The notes under the pieces were generated by a model. The model searched no databases. It had not been told where the DNA came from and saw only the letters and a list, made by a program, of their open reading frames with translations. 64,000 bases of DNA from Devosia sp. LC5. GTDB taxonomy: Bacteria > Pseudomonadota > Alphaproteobacteria > Rhizobiales > Devosiaceae. Shown one piece after another: positions 17,415-26,653 of this stretch. A program made the position numbers and the translations under genes. The stretch lies in NCBI RefSeq assembly GCF_000735585.1, contig NZ_JNNO01000007.1, positions 1-64,000 on the forward strand, written 5' to 3'. Each line of letters starts with the position of its first letter. Position 1 is the stretch's first letter.

Positions 17415-18508
17415 TGAAGCGACCCCATGTTCTGATTGCGGTCTGCGCGGCGGCAATGATGGTTGCGGTTCCGGCAATGGCGCAAGTGCCCGTCAGTGAC
17501 GAGGCGATCGAGGGCGAACGATCCGAGCGGGATAGTGCCACGACCGAAATCGGCACGGCGGACAGCAGTCGCGCGGTCGTTTCGACCAACATAACCTGCT
17601 CTATGTATCGGCCCTCCACCCGAGACGATCCAAATGATGCAATGGCCCGCAATCCGGAAATTGCGGGGCTCGTTCGCCGAATAGCGCGCGAAGAAGGCAT
17701 CGATGAAGAGACCTTTATGGCCCTGGTCTATCAGGAAAGCCGCCTCAATCCCTGTATCGGCTCCTCTGCCGGCGCCTACGGATTGGCTCAGCTTATGCCG
17801 GGAACGGCAGAGGATTTGGAGGTCAATCGGCATAACATCGAGCAGAACTTACGCGGCGGCGCACGCTATTTTCGCCGTCAGCTCAACGCCCATGGTGGCA
17901 ATGTATCCCTCGCCCTGGCTGCCTATAATGCCGGCCCAGGCAACGTTTCCAAATACGGCGGCATTCCGCCGTTCAAGGAAACCCAGGCCTACGTTCGCAA
18001 CATCACGACCCGCTGGATTCCTGCTCTTGGTGGCGCCGACATGTCGAGCATTCCGCTCAATTACGGCGGCGGCTCGTCGGGCTACACCAACATGCGCGAC
18101 GCCACGCTAAATGCCATGGGAGCGAGTCAGGGTGCTTCGGCTAATCTGGGCAATGTCGCCTCATGGCTGACCCAGCTCGGCCAGCAACAGCCTGGAACCA
18201 TGATTGAATCGTTTGATCACAATTCGACGGCGCGCAATGCCAACCTCGAATTGTTCAACCAGGCAATTGGCATGGCAGCGGTCTTTGCTGAACTGCTCAA
18301 CAGCAAGAACGCGATGCAGCTCACCGATCAGTCGAGCACGGCACAATCTCTCAATCCGACGCCCAAACCTGCTGAACCTGACCCAACCCAGCCAGTCGAA
18401 AATCTCTGCGACGGGCCCGGCACCGCCTGGGACGGAGAAACCAAGACCTGCGTCGCCGAGCTTGAACCCACTGGGCGCGTCACCCTGCAACTGACCCCGG
18501 AGTTATAG
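17414..18508 (+). CDS. Second lytic transglycosylase inside the virB operon
   Basis: A 364-residue exported protein between virB4 and virB5. After a signal peptide (ending VPAMAQVPV) and a linker comes an SLT domain (about residues 75-200) with catalytic Glu in LVYQESRLNPC, then AYGLAQLMPGTAEDL and AAYNAGPGNVSKYGG. The remaining about 165 residues are low-complexity and helical, with NLGNVASWLTQLGQQQ and a Pro-rich end containing two cysteines. Its leader resembles that of the next gene, virB5 (MMxxxVPAMAQVPV in both). A virB operon with two transglycosylases, one at this position, is not the standard layout. The C-terminal half may have a structural role. Confidence 0.85.
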   Translation: MKRPHVLIAVCAAAMMVAVPAMAQVPVSDEAIEGERSERDSATTEIGTADSSRAVVSTNITCSMYRPSTRDDPNDAMARNPEIAGLVRRIAREEGIDEETFMALVYQESRLNPCIGSSAGAYGLAQLMPGTAEDLEVNRHNIEQNLRGGARYFRRQLNAHGGNVSLALAAYNAGPGNVSKYGGIPPFKETQAYVRNITTRWIPALGGADMSSIPLNYGGGSSGYTNMRDATLNAMGASQGASANLGNVASWLTQLGQQQPGTMIESFDHNSTARNANLELFNQAIGMAAVFAELLNSKNAMQLTDQSSTAQSLNPTPKPAEPDPTQPVENLCDGPGTAWDGETKTCVAELEPTGRVTLQLTPEL

Positions 18509-18510
18509 CT

Positions 18511-19233
18511 ATGACGATCAAGGAAATCGGCTTTATCAGCATCGCGGCAATGATGGGGCTCTCCGTGCCCGCCATGGCTCAAGTGCCCGTGATTGACCGC
18601 GAAAACCTCAGCATTGCGCGTGACACTGCCAGCACGACAAACGAAATCCTCGATACGAATAAGGAAATCCTGACGACCGTCGAGGACACGCTAAAGGCGG
18701 TTATCGGCGACCGATCGAGCGTCCAACAGCCCATGCAAGACCTCGCCGTTGGCAGCGGCTTTTCCGTCGGCTCAATGCCCGACTTTTCGAGCATAATGTC
18801 GGGCGGGGTTCCCAATTTTGGGTCGGGCAATGACGACATTGCCAAATTTGCCAGCCTCTTCATCAACGGCATGAAGCTGGTGAAGTCGCTCTCGGGAGAG
18901 GAAAATTCCGACTTTGCCGGGGACAAATCCTACGAGCAACTGATGAACACCGTTATGGGCGTTTCCGCGCTCGTGAAGGGCACCCAAGAGGGCGTCACGA
19001 CGCGCCGGGATTCCTTTGAGCAGGCCGGCCAACAGATCGGCCAAGCCGAGGATATCAAGGGTTCAATCGATCAAAACACTCAGTTGCAGGTGCAAGCGGG
19101 CCTCACCATCAACGAGTTGATCGGCGTGATGAACGGGGCCGTGTCGTCACTGCAGGCGGACAACGTCCGCACGCTGACCGATATTTCCAACACCACCAAA
19201 GGACTTGAGTATGACCGCGGCAGCGAAAACTAA
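18511..19233 (+). CDS. virB5: VirB5-like minor pilin protein
   Basis: A 240-residue exported protein: signal peptide ending SVPAMAQVPV, then a long helical region rich in Asp, Ser and Gln (SIARDTASTTNEILDTNKEI ... DSFEQAGQQIGQAEDIKGSI) and LQVQAGLTINELIGVMN near the C-terminus, the pattern of VirB5/TrbJ-like pilus-tip proteins. It lies 2 bases after the second transglycosylase and overlaps the small lipoprotein gene. Confidence 0.83.
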   Translation: MTIKEIGFISIAAMMGLSVPAMAQVPVIDRENLSIARDTASTTNEILDTNKEILTTVEDTLKAVIGDRSSVQQPMQDLAVGSGFSVGSMPDFSSIMSGGVPNFGSGNDDIAKFASLFINGMKLVKSLSGEENSDFAGDKSYEQLMNTVMGVSALVKGTQEGVTTRRDSFEQAGQQIGQAEDIKGSIDQNTQLQVQAGLTINELIGVMNGAVSSLQADNVRTLTDISNTTKGLEYDRGSEN

Positions 19234-19432
19234 GATGCTTGCGAAAGCTGTCACGCTCGCGGTTCTGGCAGGGTTGCTAGCGGGGTGCGCAACGACGCCC
19301 CCGCCCTCAAAGTCCGCGCCGTGCAAGCGCCCCGCCAACCTTTCGGCATATGCAGCGATCGAGCTGCAAGACTGCGGCCCGATGTCACCCGTCAACTCGG
19401 CTGAAACCGCGGCTGCAATTCTGGCTCTCTAG
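19211..19432 (+). CDS. virB7: VirB7-like small lipoprotein
   Basis: A 73-residue lipoprotein from the ATG at 19211, with signal peptide and lipobox GLLAGC, then a Pro-rich segment and two more cysteines (APCKRPANL, LQDCGPMS). It overlaps the end of virB5 and lies 9 bases before virB6. Size, lipobox and place fit VirB7, which stabilises VirB9 at the outer membrane. An internal ATG at 19235 is another possible start. Confidence 0.75.
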   Translation: MTAAAKTKMLAKAVTLAVLAGLLAGCATTPPPSKSAPCKRPANLSAYAAIELQDCGPMSPVNSAETAAAILAL

Positions 19433-19441
19433 GAGCGTCGA

Positions 19442-20464
19442 ATGGATTTTCTGAGCCAATTGCTGCAACGCATCGACGATACGGGCACCAATTTTAGCGA
19501 GACGGCCTTTGGTGTCCTGGGCAGCGAAGTCGTACCCCTGCTGACGATCGCGTTCTATCTCTACGTTGGCTACTACGGCTTGCAGATCATGATGGGCACG
19601 GCCTCCGCCAGCTTTGCCAACATTGTTGGCCGGGTGTGCCGGATGCTGGTGATCCTGCTGCTGGTGAGCAACTGGGGCAACTTCAACACCCTCTTTTATG
19701 AATGGATGACGACCGTTCCGGAGAATGCGGGACGGGCGGTGCTAACCGTGTCGGGTACGGGCGTAACGGAACCGACGAGCGGACTTTCCGATATTTGGCA
19801 CAGCGCCAACGAGGTCGCCGGCGCTTATTCCGCTCAAACCTCGATCTGGGCGATCCTGCCCGGCGTGATGGCCGCGATCATCTGGATCGCAGCCGGCATA
19901 TTCATAGCAATTGCCTTGGCGCTACTGATCCTCGCCAAGCTCGCGATGTGGGTTTTGCTGGGCACCGCTCCGATCTTTATCGCCTGTTTTTTGTTTCCAG
20001 AGACCCGGAAATATGGCGCCGGCTGGCTCGATCAGGTGATCCTCTACGCCATCATGCCTCTGTTCATCTACACCGTCGCGGCCTTCATGATTGCCGCCGC
20101 GACCCCCGAACTTGGCAAGATGAAAGCGGCTATGGAGGCCAATAGCCTCCAAATGTCGGACTTCGCCTCTTTCATTCTCATCGTCATTGCCGGGTCTTTC
20201 GTGTTGCTCAACGTCCAGTCGATTGCAGCGAGCATCGCGGGTGGGCAGGCGATGAACATGGCGGGCGCTACTGGTGGCCTTCTTAAGGGCACCGCTCGTA
20301 GGGGCACGGCTGCGGGAACATCGGCGGGCAAGCTTGGATATAGGGGCGCCGCAGCCGGCGTAAATGCCAACGTCAATGCACTCGACAAAATGTCGAGCAC
20401 GATGCCAGCGGCTCGGCATATGGCCCAATCCATCAAACAGAACAGCACACCCCGCGTCGGGTGA
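19442..20464 (+). CDS. virB6: VirB6-like polytopic T4SS protein
   Basis: A 340-residue inner-membrane protein with at least five hydrophobic helices (around residues 30-55, 58-80, 135-165, 170-190, 195-220 and 235-265), the central MWVLLGTAPIFIACFLFPET typical of TrbL/VirB6, and a hydrophilic Gly/Ala-rich C-terminal tail. It forms the channel core with VirB3, VirB4 and VirB8. Its stop is 17 bases before the ATG of virB8. Confidence 0.9.
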   Translation: MDFLSQLLQRIDDTGTNFSETAFGVLGSEVVPLLTIAFYLYVGYYGLQIMMGTASASFANIVGRVCRMLVILLLVSNWGNFNTLFYEWMTTVPENAGRAVLTVSGTGVTEPTSGLSDIWHSANEVAGAYSAQTSIWAILPGVMAAIIWIAAGIFIAIALALLILAKLAMWVLLGTAPIFIACFLFPETRKYGAGWLDQVILYAIMPLFIYTVAAFMIAAATPELGKMKAAMEANSLQMSDFASFILIVIAGSFVLLNVQSIAASIAGGQAMNMAGATGGLLKGTARRGTAAGTSAGKLGYRGAAAGVNANVNALDKMSSTMPAARHMAQSIKQNSTPRVG

Positions 20465-20481
20465 TAAATCAGGGTTTTACT

Positions 20482-21171
20482 ATGGCTAAAGCCGATTCAG
20501 GGCTCGTAACCTACTACCAGGACGGGCAACGCTGGGAAGAAGACATTTCGCGCCGTGATCGGCGTTCGCGCGCCGTCGCCTGGCTTATCGCAATGATCCT
20601 CGGCCTCGTCGCGGTCTGCAGCCTCTTGGTGTTGGCAATGCTGATGCCGCTCAAGACCTTTGAGCCCTATTTCGTGGAAGTCGATAAAACGACTGGCTAC
20701 ATGGAAGTCACTTCGGGACTGACCCGCACCACGACATTGACGGAACAGCAGGCCGTTACCCAGGCCAATGTCGTGCGCTATATCCGCGCCCGGGAAAAAT
20801 ACGATCCCTACGCAGTGTCGGAGAATTTCGGTCTGGCGCAATTGCTATCGACCGACCGCGCCTCTGACGAATTGACCCGGCTTTACAGCAATACCAATCC
20901 GACCAACCCGACGAAAGTGTACGGCACCAATCGGACTGTGGCCGTTGAGATCAAATCGGTGACCTTCCCCAATACTTCAACGGCATTAGTCCGGTTCTCG
21001 ACCACGGAAACCGGCCCCGCCCAGGTGGCGGTCAAACACTTCATCTCTGTTGTTCGCTTTCGCTACACCGATACCCCGCTCCGCATGGAATGGCGCTTCG
21101 ATAATCCGCTTGGATTCCAGGTTTATGAGTACCAGCGCGACCAGGAAACCGTAACGGCCGGGAGCCAATAA
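20482..21171 (+). CDS. virB8: VirB8-like inner-membrane T4SS protein
   Basis: About 229 residues: a short cytoplasmic N-terminus (YYQDGQRWEEDISRRDRRSR), one membrane helix (about residues 34-57) and a periplasmic NTF2-like domain with VVRYIRAREKYDP and a final MEWRFDNPLGFQVYEYQRDQ. The ATG at 20482 has AGGG 8 bases upstream and is preferred to the GTG at 20461. Confidence 0.93.
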   Translation: MAKADSGLVTYYQDGQRWEEDISRRDRRSRAVAWLIAMILGLVAVCSLLVLAMLMPLKTFEPYFVEVDKTTGYMEVTSGLTRTTTLTEQQAVTQANVVRYIRAREKYDPYAVSENFGLAQLLSTDRASDELTRLYSNTNPTNPTKVYGTNRTVAVEIKSVTFPNTSTALVRFSTTETGPAQVAVKHFISVVRFRYTDTPLRMEWRFDNPLGFQVYEYQRDQETVTAGSQ

Positions 21172-21173
21172 CA

Positions 21174-21977
21174 ATGAAGCGTATCATCCTCATCCTGAGC
21201 GCCCTGGCCGGCCTTCTGACACAGGGATTTGCAGCGCAGACCCCGCAATCGGGCCGTCTAGACCAGCGTGTCACACATGTGACCTACCAAGCCAACAATG
21301 TGGTCAAGGTCCGCGCGGCATATGGCATTTCGACCATGATCATTTTTGACGAGTCTGAAAAGTTCCAGACCCTGTCACTGGGTGATACGGAGAGTTGGCA
21401 AATCGTCCCAGCAGCTGCGGGCAACATCCTGTTCGTCAAGCCGATCGCGCGCGACGTGCCCACCAACCTGAACATCGTCACCGATAAGCGCATCTATTTC
21501 CTAGAGCTGGTCGACCAGGCGCCCGGCAACGGCGACGTGTTCGGTATCCAGTTCAATTACCCTGAAAATGCGCTCAACGATGCGCTTCGCGAAGAAGCTA
21601 CGATCCGCGCGGCCAATCCTGCGATCAGCAACATCGACAAGGCCAACCTCAACATCAATTACTCCTTCTCGGGCCAGGATGCGCTCAAGCCCGTCGAAGT
21701 TTTTGACGACGGCAAGATGACCTTTTTCCGCTTCGCCGGCCGCATGCCGGCAATCTTCAAGGTCAACCTCGACTTCACGGAATCGCTGGTGAATTTCCGG
21801 CGTGAGGGGGAATACATCGTGGTCGACGGCACGGCTGCCCAATTCACCCTGCGCGAAGGGGACTTATGGACCTGCATCTTTAATCTTCGTGTGCCCGATA
21901 TCGCCGCACCCGATCCCTATATCAACGCGCCCGTTCTCGACACCACAGCGACGACGCGCAGTGGGAGCAACAACTGA
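21174..21977 (+). CDS. virB9: VirB9-like outer-membrane-complex protein
   Basis: A 267-residue periplasmic protein with a signal peptide (ending TQGFAAQTPQ), an N-terminal domain with RVTHVTYQANNVVKVRAAYG and a C-terminal beta domain (KMTFFRFAGRMPAIF ... VVDGTAAQFTLREGD). These segments are typical of VirB9/TraO proteins of the core complex. Its stop shares bases with the virB10 start. Confidence 0.93.
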   Translation: MKRIILILSALAGLLTQGFAAQTPQSGRLDQRVTHVTYQANNVVKVRAAYGISTMIIFDESEKFQTLSLGDTESWQIVPAAAGNILFVKPIARDVPTNLNIVTDKRIYFLELVDQAPGNGDVFGIQFNYPENALNDALREEATIRAANPAISNIDKANLNINYSFSGQDALKPVEVFDDGKMTFFRFAGRMPAIFKVNLDFTESLVNFRREGEYIVVDGTAAQFTLREGDLWTCIFNLRVPDIAAPDPYINAPVLDTTATTRSGSNN

Positions 21978-23236
21978 TGGAACGCGCGCCTGAACTGCAA
22001 GCTCTCCAAGGCAGCGGCGAAAGCGTCGTTGCTGACCGGGGCGCCAAAGGCAAGCAGCTCTTGGGCTTCGGCCTGCTGGGTCTGGTGGGCCTTGGCGCTC
22101 TCTACCTCAACTTCACAGCGGGCAACACCGCACCGCGCGACATGCTCCAATCTGAGGAAGCCTTCAATACCGAGACATTCTCCCCTCCTGGGTTCGTACG
22201 AGATACAGCGGAGGCCACGCCTGAGCCGGAAGTAGAGCCCAATATCGTCGTCATACCGCCGCCCCCTCCACCGGTTGAGGCTGACGAGCCTGAGCCCGAT
22301 GTAGCCGAATTTACCGTACCTCCGCCCCCTCCCATGGTTCCGCCGCCACCAGTGGTTGAGCCAATGGTGATCGTGCAGGAGCCGGCGCCAGTGGTCGAAG
22401 AGGAATTTCCCGAACGCTACCTGTCCGGCCTTGTCGTGATGGACGTTTCGGCGCCCGATAAGGGCCTGTCCGAACCTGCAGCCTTTGATGGCAATGCCAC
22501 GCCGCCTGCTATTGTATCGGGCACAGATTCAGCAAGCCAATATCTCGCAAGCTCGATTTCTCAAGAGGATCGTAGCGCAAACGCACGCACCCTTGAGCGG
22601 ATTGACGCCCTTGTGCCCGAAGGCACGATGATTTCTGGCCTGCTCGAGACTGCCATCAATAGCGACCTGCCGGGGCAAATCCGTGCTGTGGTCAACGAGG
22701 ACGTCTATTCGTTCGATGGCCGCCGCATTCTGATCCCGATCGGTTCTCGCCTGATTGGGGAATACCAGTCTGAAGTCACCCGCGGCCAAAGTCGGGTATT
22801 CGTGGTCTGGTCTCGTCTGATCCGCTCCGATGGAGTGTCCGTGCGGCTCAATTCTATGGGCTCGGATAGCCTGGGCCGCTCCGGCATGACCGGGTTTATC
22901 GATACCAAGTTCAAGGAACGTTTCACCTCGGCATTGATGTTGTCGGTTCTGGGCGGCGGCATCAATTATCTGACTGATTCCAGCGGCGAGCCTGCATTTG
23001 AAGAAGGCGAAGATGATGATCGTAGCGCGAGGCAAAAAGCGGCCGATGGCGTCGCTCAAACCATGGCAGATTTCATTTCGAGCGAGATCCAGGCCAATTC
23101 AAACCTCAAGCCGACGATCAGCATAGATCAAGGCGAGCGGGTTTTCGTCTATGTGCGCCAGGACCTCTCGTTTGCGGCGATGTACGAGGACCCCATAACG
23201 GAGGCAATGCGCCAAATCGTTAGTGAGCGGAAATAA
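21977..23236 (+). CDS. virB10: VirB10-like T4SS core protein
   Basis: A 419-residue envelope-spanning protein: cytoplasmic N-terminus, membrane helix (about residues 32-48), a long Pro-rich periplasmic stretch (about 70-140, repeated PPPPPP and PEPEV units) and the TrbI/VirB10 beta-barrel domain (EGTMISGLLETAINSDLPG, DGRRILIPIGSRLIGEYQ, VFVVWSRLIRSDG). It links the inner-membrane ATPases to the outer-membrane cap. Confidence 0.94.
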   Translation: MERAPELQALQGSGESVVADRGAKGKQLLGFGLLGLVGLGALYLNFTAGNTAPRDMLQSEEAFNTETFSPPGFVRDTAEATPEPEVEPNIVVIPPPPPPVEADEPEPDVAEFTVPPPPPMVPPPPVVEPMVIVQEPAPVVEEEFPERYLSGLVVMDVSAPDKGLSEPAAFDGNATPPAIVSGTDSASQYLASSISQEDRSANARTLERIDALVPEGTMISGLLETAINSDLPGQIRAVVNEDVYSFDGRRILIPIGSRLIGEYQSEVTRGQSRVFVVWSRLIRSDGVSVRLNSMGSDSLGRSGMTGFIDTKFKERFTSALMLSVLGGGINYLTDSSGEPAFEEGEDDDRSARQKAADGVAQTMADFISSEIQANSNLKPTISIDQGERVFVYVRQDLSFAAMYEDPITEAMRQIVSERK

Positions 23237-24261
23237 TGTCCTCAGTTACGTCGATGTTGCCAACCCTGCTCTATGTTGTCGAACAGGCATTGGAGCCCCT
23301 TCGAAGCCTCCTAGACGACCCGGCCGTCGTTGAAATCTCCGTCAACAAACCAGGGCACGTTTTTGTTGAGCGCATAGGTCAAGCCCATATGGAGTTTCAC
23401 TCCATTCCGGCGATAACGGCAGAGGTGATCAGCCAGATAGCGCAGCGGGTCGCGGCCTATACCAACCAGTTCGTCAACAGTGAAAGGCCTTTGCTGAGCG
23501 CGGCCCTGCCAACTGGGGAGCGCATTCAAGTCGTCTTGCCGCCGGCCGCCCCGGATGGAGGAACGCTCTCGATCCGAAAGCAAGTGACACAGCATTTTAC
23601 CCTGGAGGAATACCGGGACAATGGCTCGCTCGACAAGGTTGCCGTTTCGCTTGGTGGGCTCTCACAGCTCGATCATGACTTGATCGGCCATCTTCAGGCG
23701 CAACGGATTTATGAGTTCCTTGATGCCGCCATCCGCAATCGCGTCTCAATCCTGATCAGTGGGGGCACGTCGACCGGGAAAACGACATTTCTCAATGCGT
23801 GCCTCAAAAGTGTCGATCCCAACGAGCGGATTTTAACCCTCGAGGATACGCGCGAGCTGTTCCCAACGCAAAAGAACGTCGTTCACTTGATCGCCTCAAA
23901 GGGCGATCAGGGAACCGCCAATGTCACCATTCAAAGCCTGCTCGAATCGTCCCTGCGCATGCGGCCAGACCGGCTTTTCGTCGGCGAAATTCGTGGTGCA
24001 GAGGCATTCACCTTCTTGCGCGCCATCAACACCGGACACCCTGGCTCGATGTCGACAGTCCACGCGGATACCCCTCAGGGCGCCTATGAGCAGTTGGTGA
24101 TGATGATCATGCAAGGCGGTATGGCAGGCTCCTTCAGCAAGGCCGATTTGCTGTCGTACCTGCATATGGTCATCCCGGTCGTGATCCAGCTTCGGCGCGA
24201 CGGCGGCAAGCGCGGCGTTTCCGAAATCTTCTTCGCGCGACAGCATGACTATGCTGTTTAA
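23236..24261 (+). CDS. virB11: VirB11 secretion ATPase
   Basis: A 341-residue hexameric cytoplasmic ATPase. An N-terminal domain (about residues 1-150) precedes the RecA-like domain with Walker A ISGGTSTGKTTFLN (about 173-186), an Asp box around LTLEDTRELF, Walker B/His box around RPDRLFVGEIRGAEAF and TGHPGSMSTVHAD. It overlaps the start of virD4. Confidence 0.95.
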   Translation: MSSVTSMLPTLLYVVEQALEPLRSLLDDPAVVEISVNKPGHVFVERIGQAHMEFHSIPAITAEVISQIAQRVAAYTNQFVNSERPLLSAALPTGERIQVVLPPAAPDGGTLSIRKQVTQHFTLEEYRDNGSLDKVAVSLGGLSQLDHDLIGHLQAQRIYEFLDAAIRNRVSILISGGTSTGKTTFLNACLKSVDPNERILTLEDTRELFPTQKNVVHLIASKGDQGTANVTIQSLLESSLRMRPDRLFVGEIRGAEAFTFLRAINTGHPGSMSTVHADTPQGAYEQLVMMIMQGGMAGSFSKADLLSYLHMVIPVVIQLRRDGGKRGVSEIFFARQHDYAV

Positions 24262-26380
24262 GGTCTTGCTCGGGCTGTTTTGTCTCGTGATCGGGTTTGC
24301 CGTCTGGTTGCTGGCCTATGGCGCAATTATGTGGGGCGTCTACGATGATCCCAATATTCTCATGCTGACACTGGCTGAACGGCCATTGATCGCTGCTGAA
24401 CAGTTCTCTGCTTTCCGCACCAACACCGCTTTGCAGGGTGTTGCTGGAATGGCGGCCCTCCCTGCCCTCTTCGTCGCCGGCATCGTCGGCGCCATCGGCT
24501 TGCGCAGGCCCAAGAACCCGTTGGGCGACGCATCGTTCCAGACCATGCCAGATCTTCGGATGGGCAAATGGTTTGGTAAAAAGGGCCATGTGTTCGGTGT
24601 CGTCGCCGGCAAATACCTTCGTCGTGATGACGATCGGCATCATTTGGTGATCGGCCCTACCCGCTCGGGCAAAGGCGCCGGCTATGTGATCCCGAACGCG
24701 CTGCAACATCAGGGATCGATGATCGTCACCGATCTAAAGGGTGAAGTGTATTCCGCAACGGCCGGCTATCGCCGAAAGCAAGGCAACCAGGTCTTCTTGT
24801 TCTCGCCTGGAGCCGCCGAAACGCATCGCTACAACCCACTCGATTTTGTGCGGCAGGACCGGGGAACGCGCACCACCGACATTCAGAATATCGCCTCGAT
24901 CCTCATTCCTGAGCAATCCGATTCCAATAACGCGGTTTGGCAAGGGCTGGCGCAACAGGTCATCGGCGGGATTATCAGCTATCTGCTGGAAAGCCCGCTT
25001 TACGAGGGTCGGCGCAATTTTGGCGAGGTCAATTCCTTGCTTAATTGCGGCGTGAACCTGCAGGAGCTGCTGCGGACGATCATCGCGGCAGAGCCTTATT
25101 TGTCACGCTTCACCATCGAGAGCTTCAACGCTTACCTGGCCCTTTCCGATCGCGCGGCCGCATCGGCGCTGATCGACATTCAAAAGGCAATGAAGCCTTT
25201 CATGAATGAACGCATTGTGGCGGCCACCTCGGTGACCGACATTAATTTGGCTGGGCTTCAACAACGGCCAGTGAGCATTTATCTGGCCCCCTCAATTACC
25301 GACATTTCTCTGCTCAAACCCCTCCTGACCTTGTTCATTCAACAGACCATGGATCTGTTGACGCGGGAGCTGCGGCCGAACCCGATCCCGATGCTGTTTC
25401 TGCTCGATGAATTTCGTCAGCTCCGTCGCGTCGACGAGGTCATGAACAAGCTGCCATATGTGGCCGGCTATAAGATCAAGATGGCCTTCATCATCCAGGA
25501 TTTGAAAAACTTGGACGAAATCTACGGTGAGACAGCCCGCCATTCGCTGCTCGGCAATTGCGGCTATCAGCTCATTCTCGGCGCCAACGACCAGGCGACG
25601 GCTGACTATGTTTCAAAGGCGCTTGGGAAGCAGACGATCCGCTACCAAACCGAATCCCGCCAGATTGAGGTCATGGGTCTCAACCGACGGACGCGCATCG
25701 AGCAGATGCGTGATCGCGATCTAATGATGCCCCAAGAGGTCCGCCAATTACCGGAGACGGACTTGGTGCTGCTCGTCGAAGGCCAAAAACCAGTCCGCGC
25801 CAAGAAGGTCCGCTTTTTTAAGATGGAGCCTTTCCAGACAGCGGCCGCTTATGGGGAAGCGCATCGACCGGGAGTCCCCCACGTCGAAATTCGCGAGCGG
25901 CTTCCTGTCCCGGCCCTGGCTGAAGGATATGGCAAGAGGCAGGTTGAGGCCGAACCGATCGCTCCACCAGCATCGCCAGTACCAGCTGAACAACCTGCCC
26001 AATCTGCCCCGGTCGAGGCGCCTGTTGTTGCCGTCCTTCCCGCCGTAAAGCCGGCTGCAGAGACCAATGAGGCCGATATCGTTGCGGCCGAGTCACCTCC
26101 GACGACCGTCAAACGATCGCCCCGCGCGAAAAAGCCCGCCGCCAAAATCGTCCCGTTGCGACAGGTGAAAGTGCGGGCAGCAAAGAAAATTCGTGACGTG
26201 ACCGATGAAGGCCTTGAAAGCAAGCTGGCGACTGTTGAGGTCGTAAAGGCAAAGGTTAAGGCAACTGGCGACGTGGCCGTCACCAAAATCGGAAAACCTC
26301 GTCGCCGCCCAGTTGAGGATCTGTTTCGGCTATCACTTGAGGAAACAAGTGCCGCCGAGGCGGACAGCGTTCCCGCTTAA
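24245..26380 (+). CDS. virD4: VirD4 type IV coupling protein
   Basis: A 711-residue inner-membrane ATPase that brings the relaxase-DNA complex to the channel. It has two N-terminal membrane helices (about residues 4-25 and 65-85), Walker A GPTRSGKGAGYV (about 137-148), VTDLKGEVY, and Walker B MLFLLDEFRQL (about 380-390). After about residue 530 a tail of some 180 residues, rich in Pro, Ala, Lys and Arg, has no recognised domain and may take part in substrate selection. Start ATGs at 24245 and 24251 are both possible. Confidence 0.94.
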   Translation: MTMLFKVLLGLFCLVIGFAVWLLAYGAIMWGVYDDPNILMLTLAERPLIAAEQFSAFRTNTALQGVAGMAALPALFVAGIVGAIGLRRPKNPLGDASFQTMPDLRMGKWFGKKGHVFGVVAGKYLRRDDDRHHLVIGPTRSGKGAGYVIPNALQHQGSMIVTDLKGEVYSATAGYRRKQGNQVFLFSPGAAETHRYNPLDFVRQDRGTRTTDIQNIASILIPEQSDSNNAVWQGLAQQVIGGIISYLLESPLYEGRRNFGEVNSLLNCGVNLQELLRTIIAAEPYLSRFTIESFNAYLALSDRAAASALIDIQKAMKPFMNERIVAATSVTDINLAGLQQRPVSIYLAPSITDISLLKPLLTLFIQQTMDLLTRELRPNPIPMLFLLDEFRQLRRVDEVMNKLPYVAGYKIKMAFIIQDLKNLDEIYGETARHSLLGNCGYQLILGANDQATADYVSKALGKQTIRYQTESRQIEVMGLNRRTRIEQMRDRDLMMPQEVRQLPETDLVLLVEGQKPVRAKKVRFFKMEPFQTAAAYGEAHRPGVPHVEIRERLPVPALAEGYGKRQVEAEPIAPPASPVPAEQPAQSAPVEAPVVAVLPAVKPAAETNEADIVAAESPPTTVKRSPRAKKPAAKIVPLRQVKVRAAKKIRDVTDEGLESKLATVEVVKAKVKATGDVAVTKIGKPRRRPVEDLFRLSLEETSAAEADSVPA

Positions 26381-26404
26381 AAAAGGAGCCAGTTGGCTCC
26401 TTTT
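26379..26404. terminator. Bidirectional intrinsic terminator after virD4
   Basis: A 7-bp stem, GGAGCCA (26385-26391) with TGGCTCC (26394-26400), and a 2-nt loop lie between an A-run and a T-run. It directly follows the virD4 stop and would also end the converging minus-strand mobilisation operon. Confidence 0.85.
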
Positions 26405-26410
26405 CCATTG

Positions 26411-26641
26411 CTAGGCGCCGTAGATCGCGTCCCGAATAATCGGGCCGTAGTGCGCCCAAAGCAGGATTAGAGAGACCACTGCAATAGTAATCAGCCAGAA
26501 TAAACCGCGTCGGTCAGCTGCTTCTGGATGAGCCTTATCCCAGGCGGCACTTTCACGGCTAGCCCGCCGATTGCTGGCAGCAATCTCCGCATTTTGTTGT
26601 TCTTGCGCTGCCCAAATATGCTGCTGCTGCTGATCTCTCAT
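26411..26641 (-). CDS. Small membrane protein of the mobilisation operon
   Basis: A 76-residue protein with a Gln-rich helical N-terminus (QQQQHIWAAQEQQNAEI) and a C-terminal membrane helix (LFWLITIAVVSLILLWAHY). It lies 12 bases after the relaxase gene on the same strand. The family is not recognised; an accessory to the relaxosome or to coupling is possible from position only. Confidence 0.6.
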   Translation of the reverse strand: MRDQQQQHIWAAQEQQNAEIAASNRRASRESAAWDKAHPEAADRRGLFWLITIAVVSLILLWAHYGPIIRDAIYGA

Positions 26642-26653
26642 GAAATCCTACCC

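Noticed and set aside
22529..23059. Minus-strand frame within virB10
   Set aside because: Antisense shadow without ribosome site or recognisable domain.
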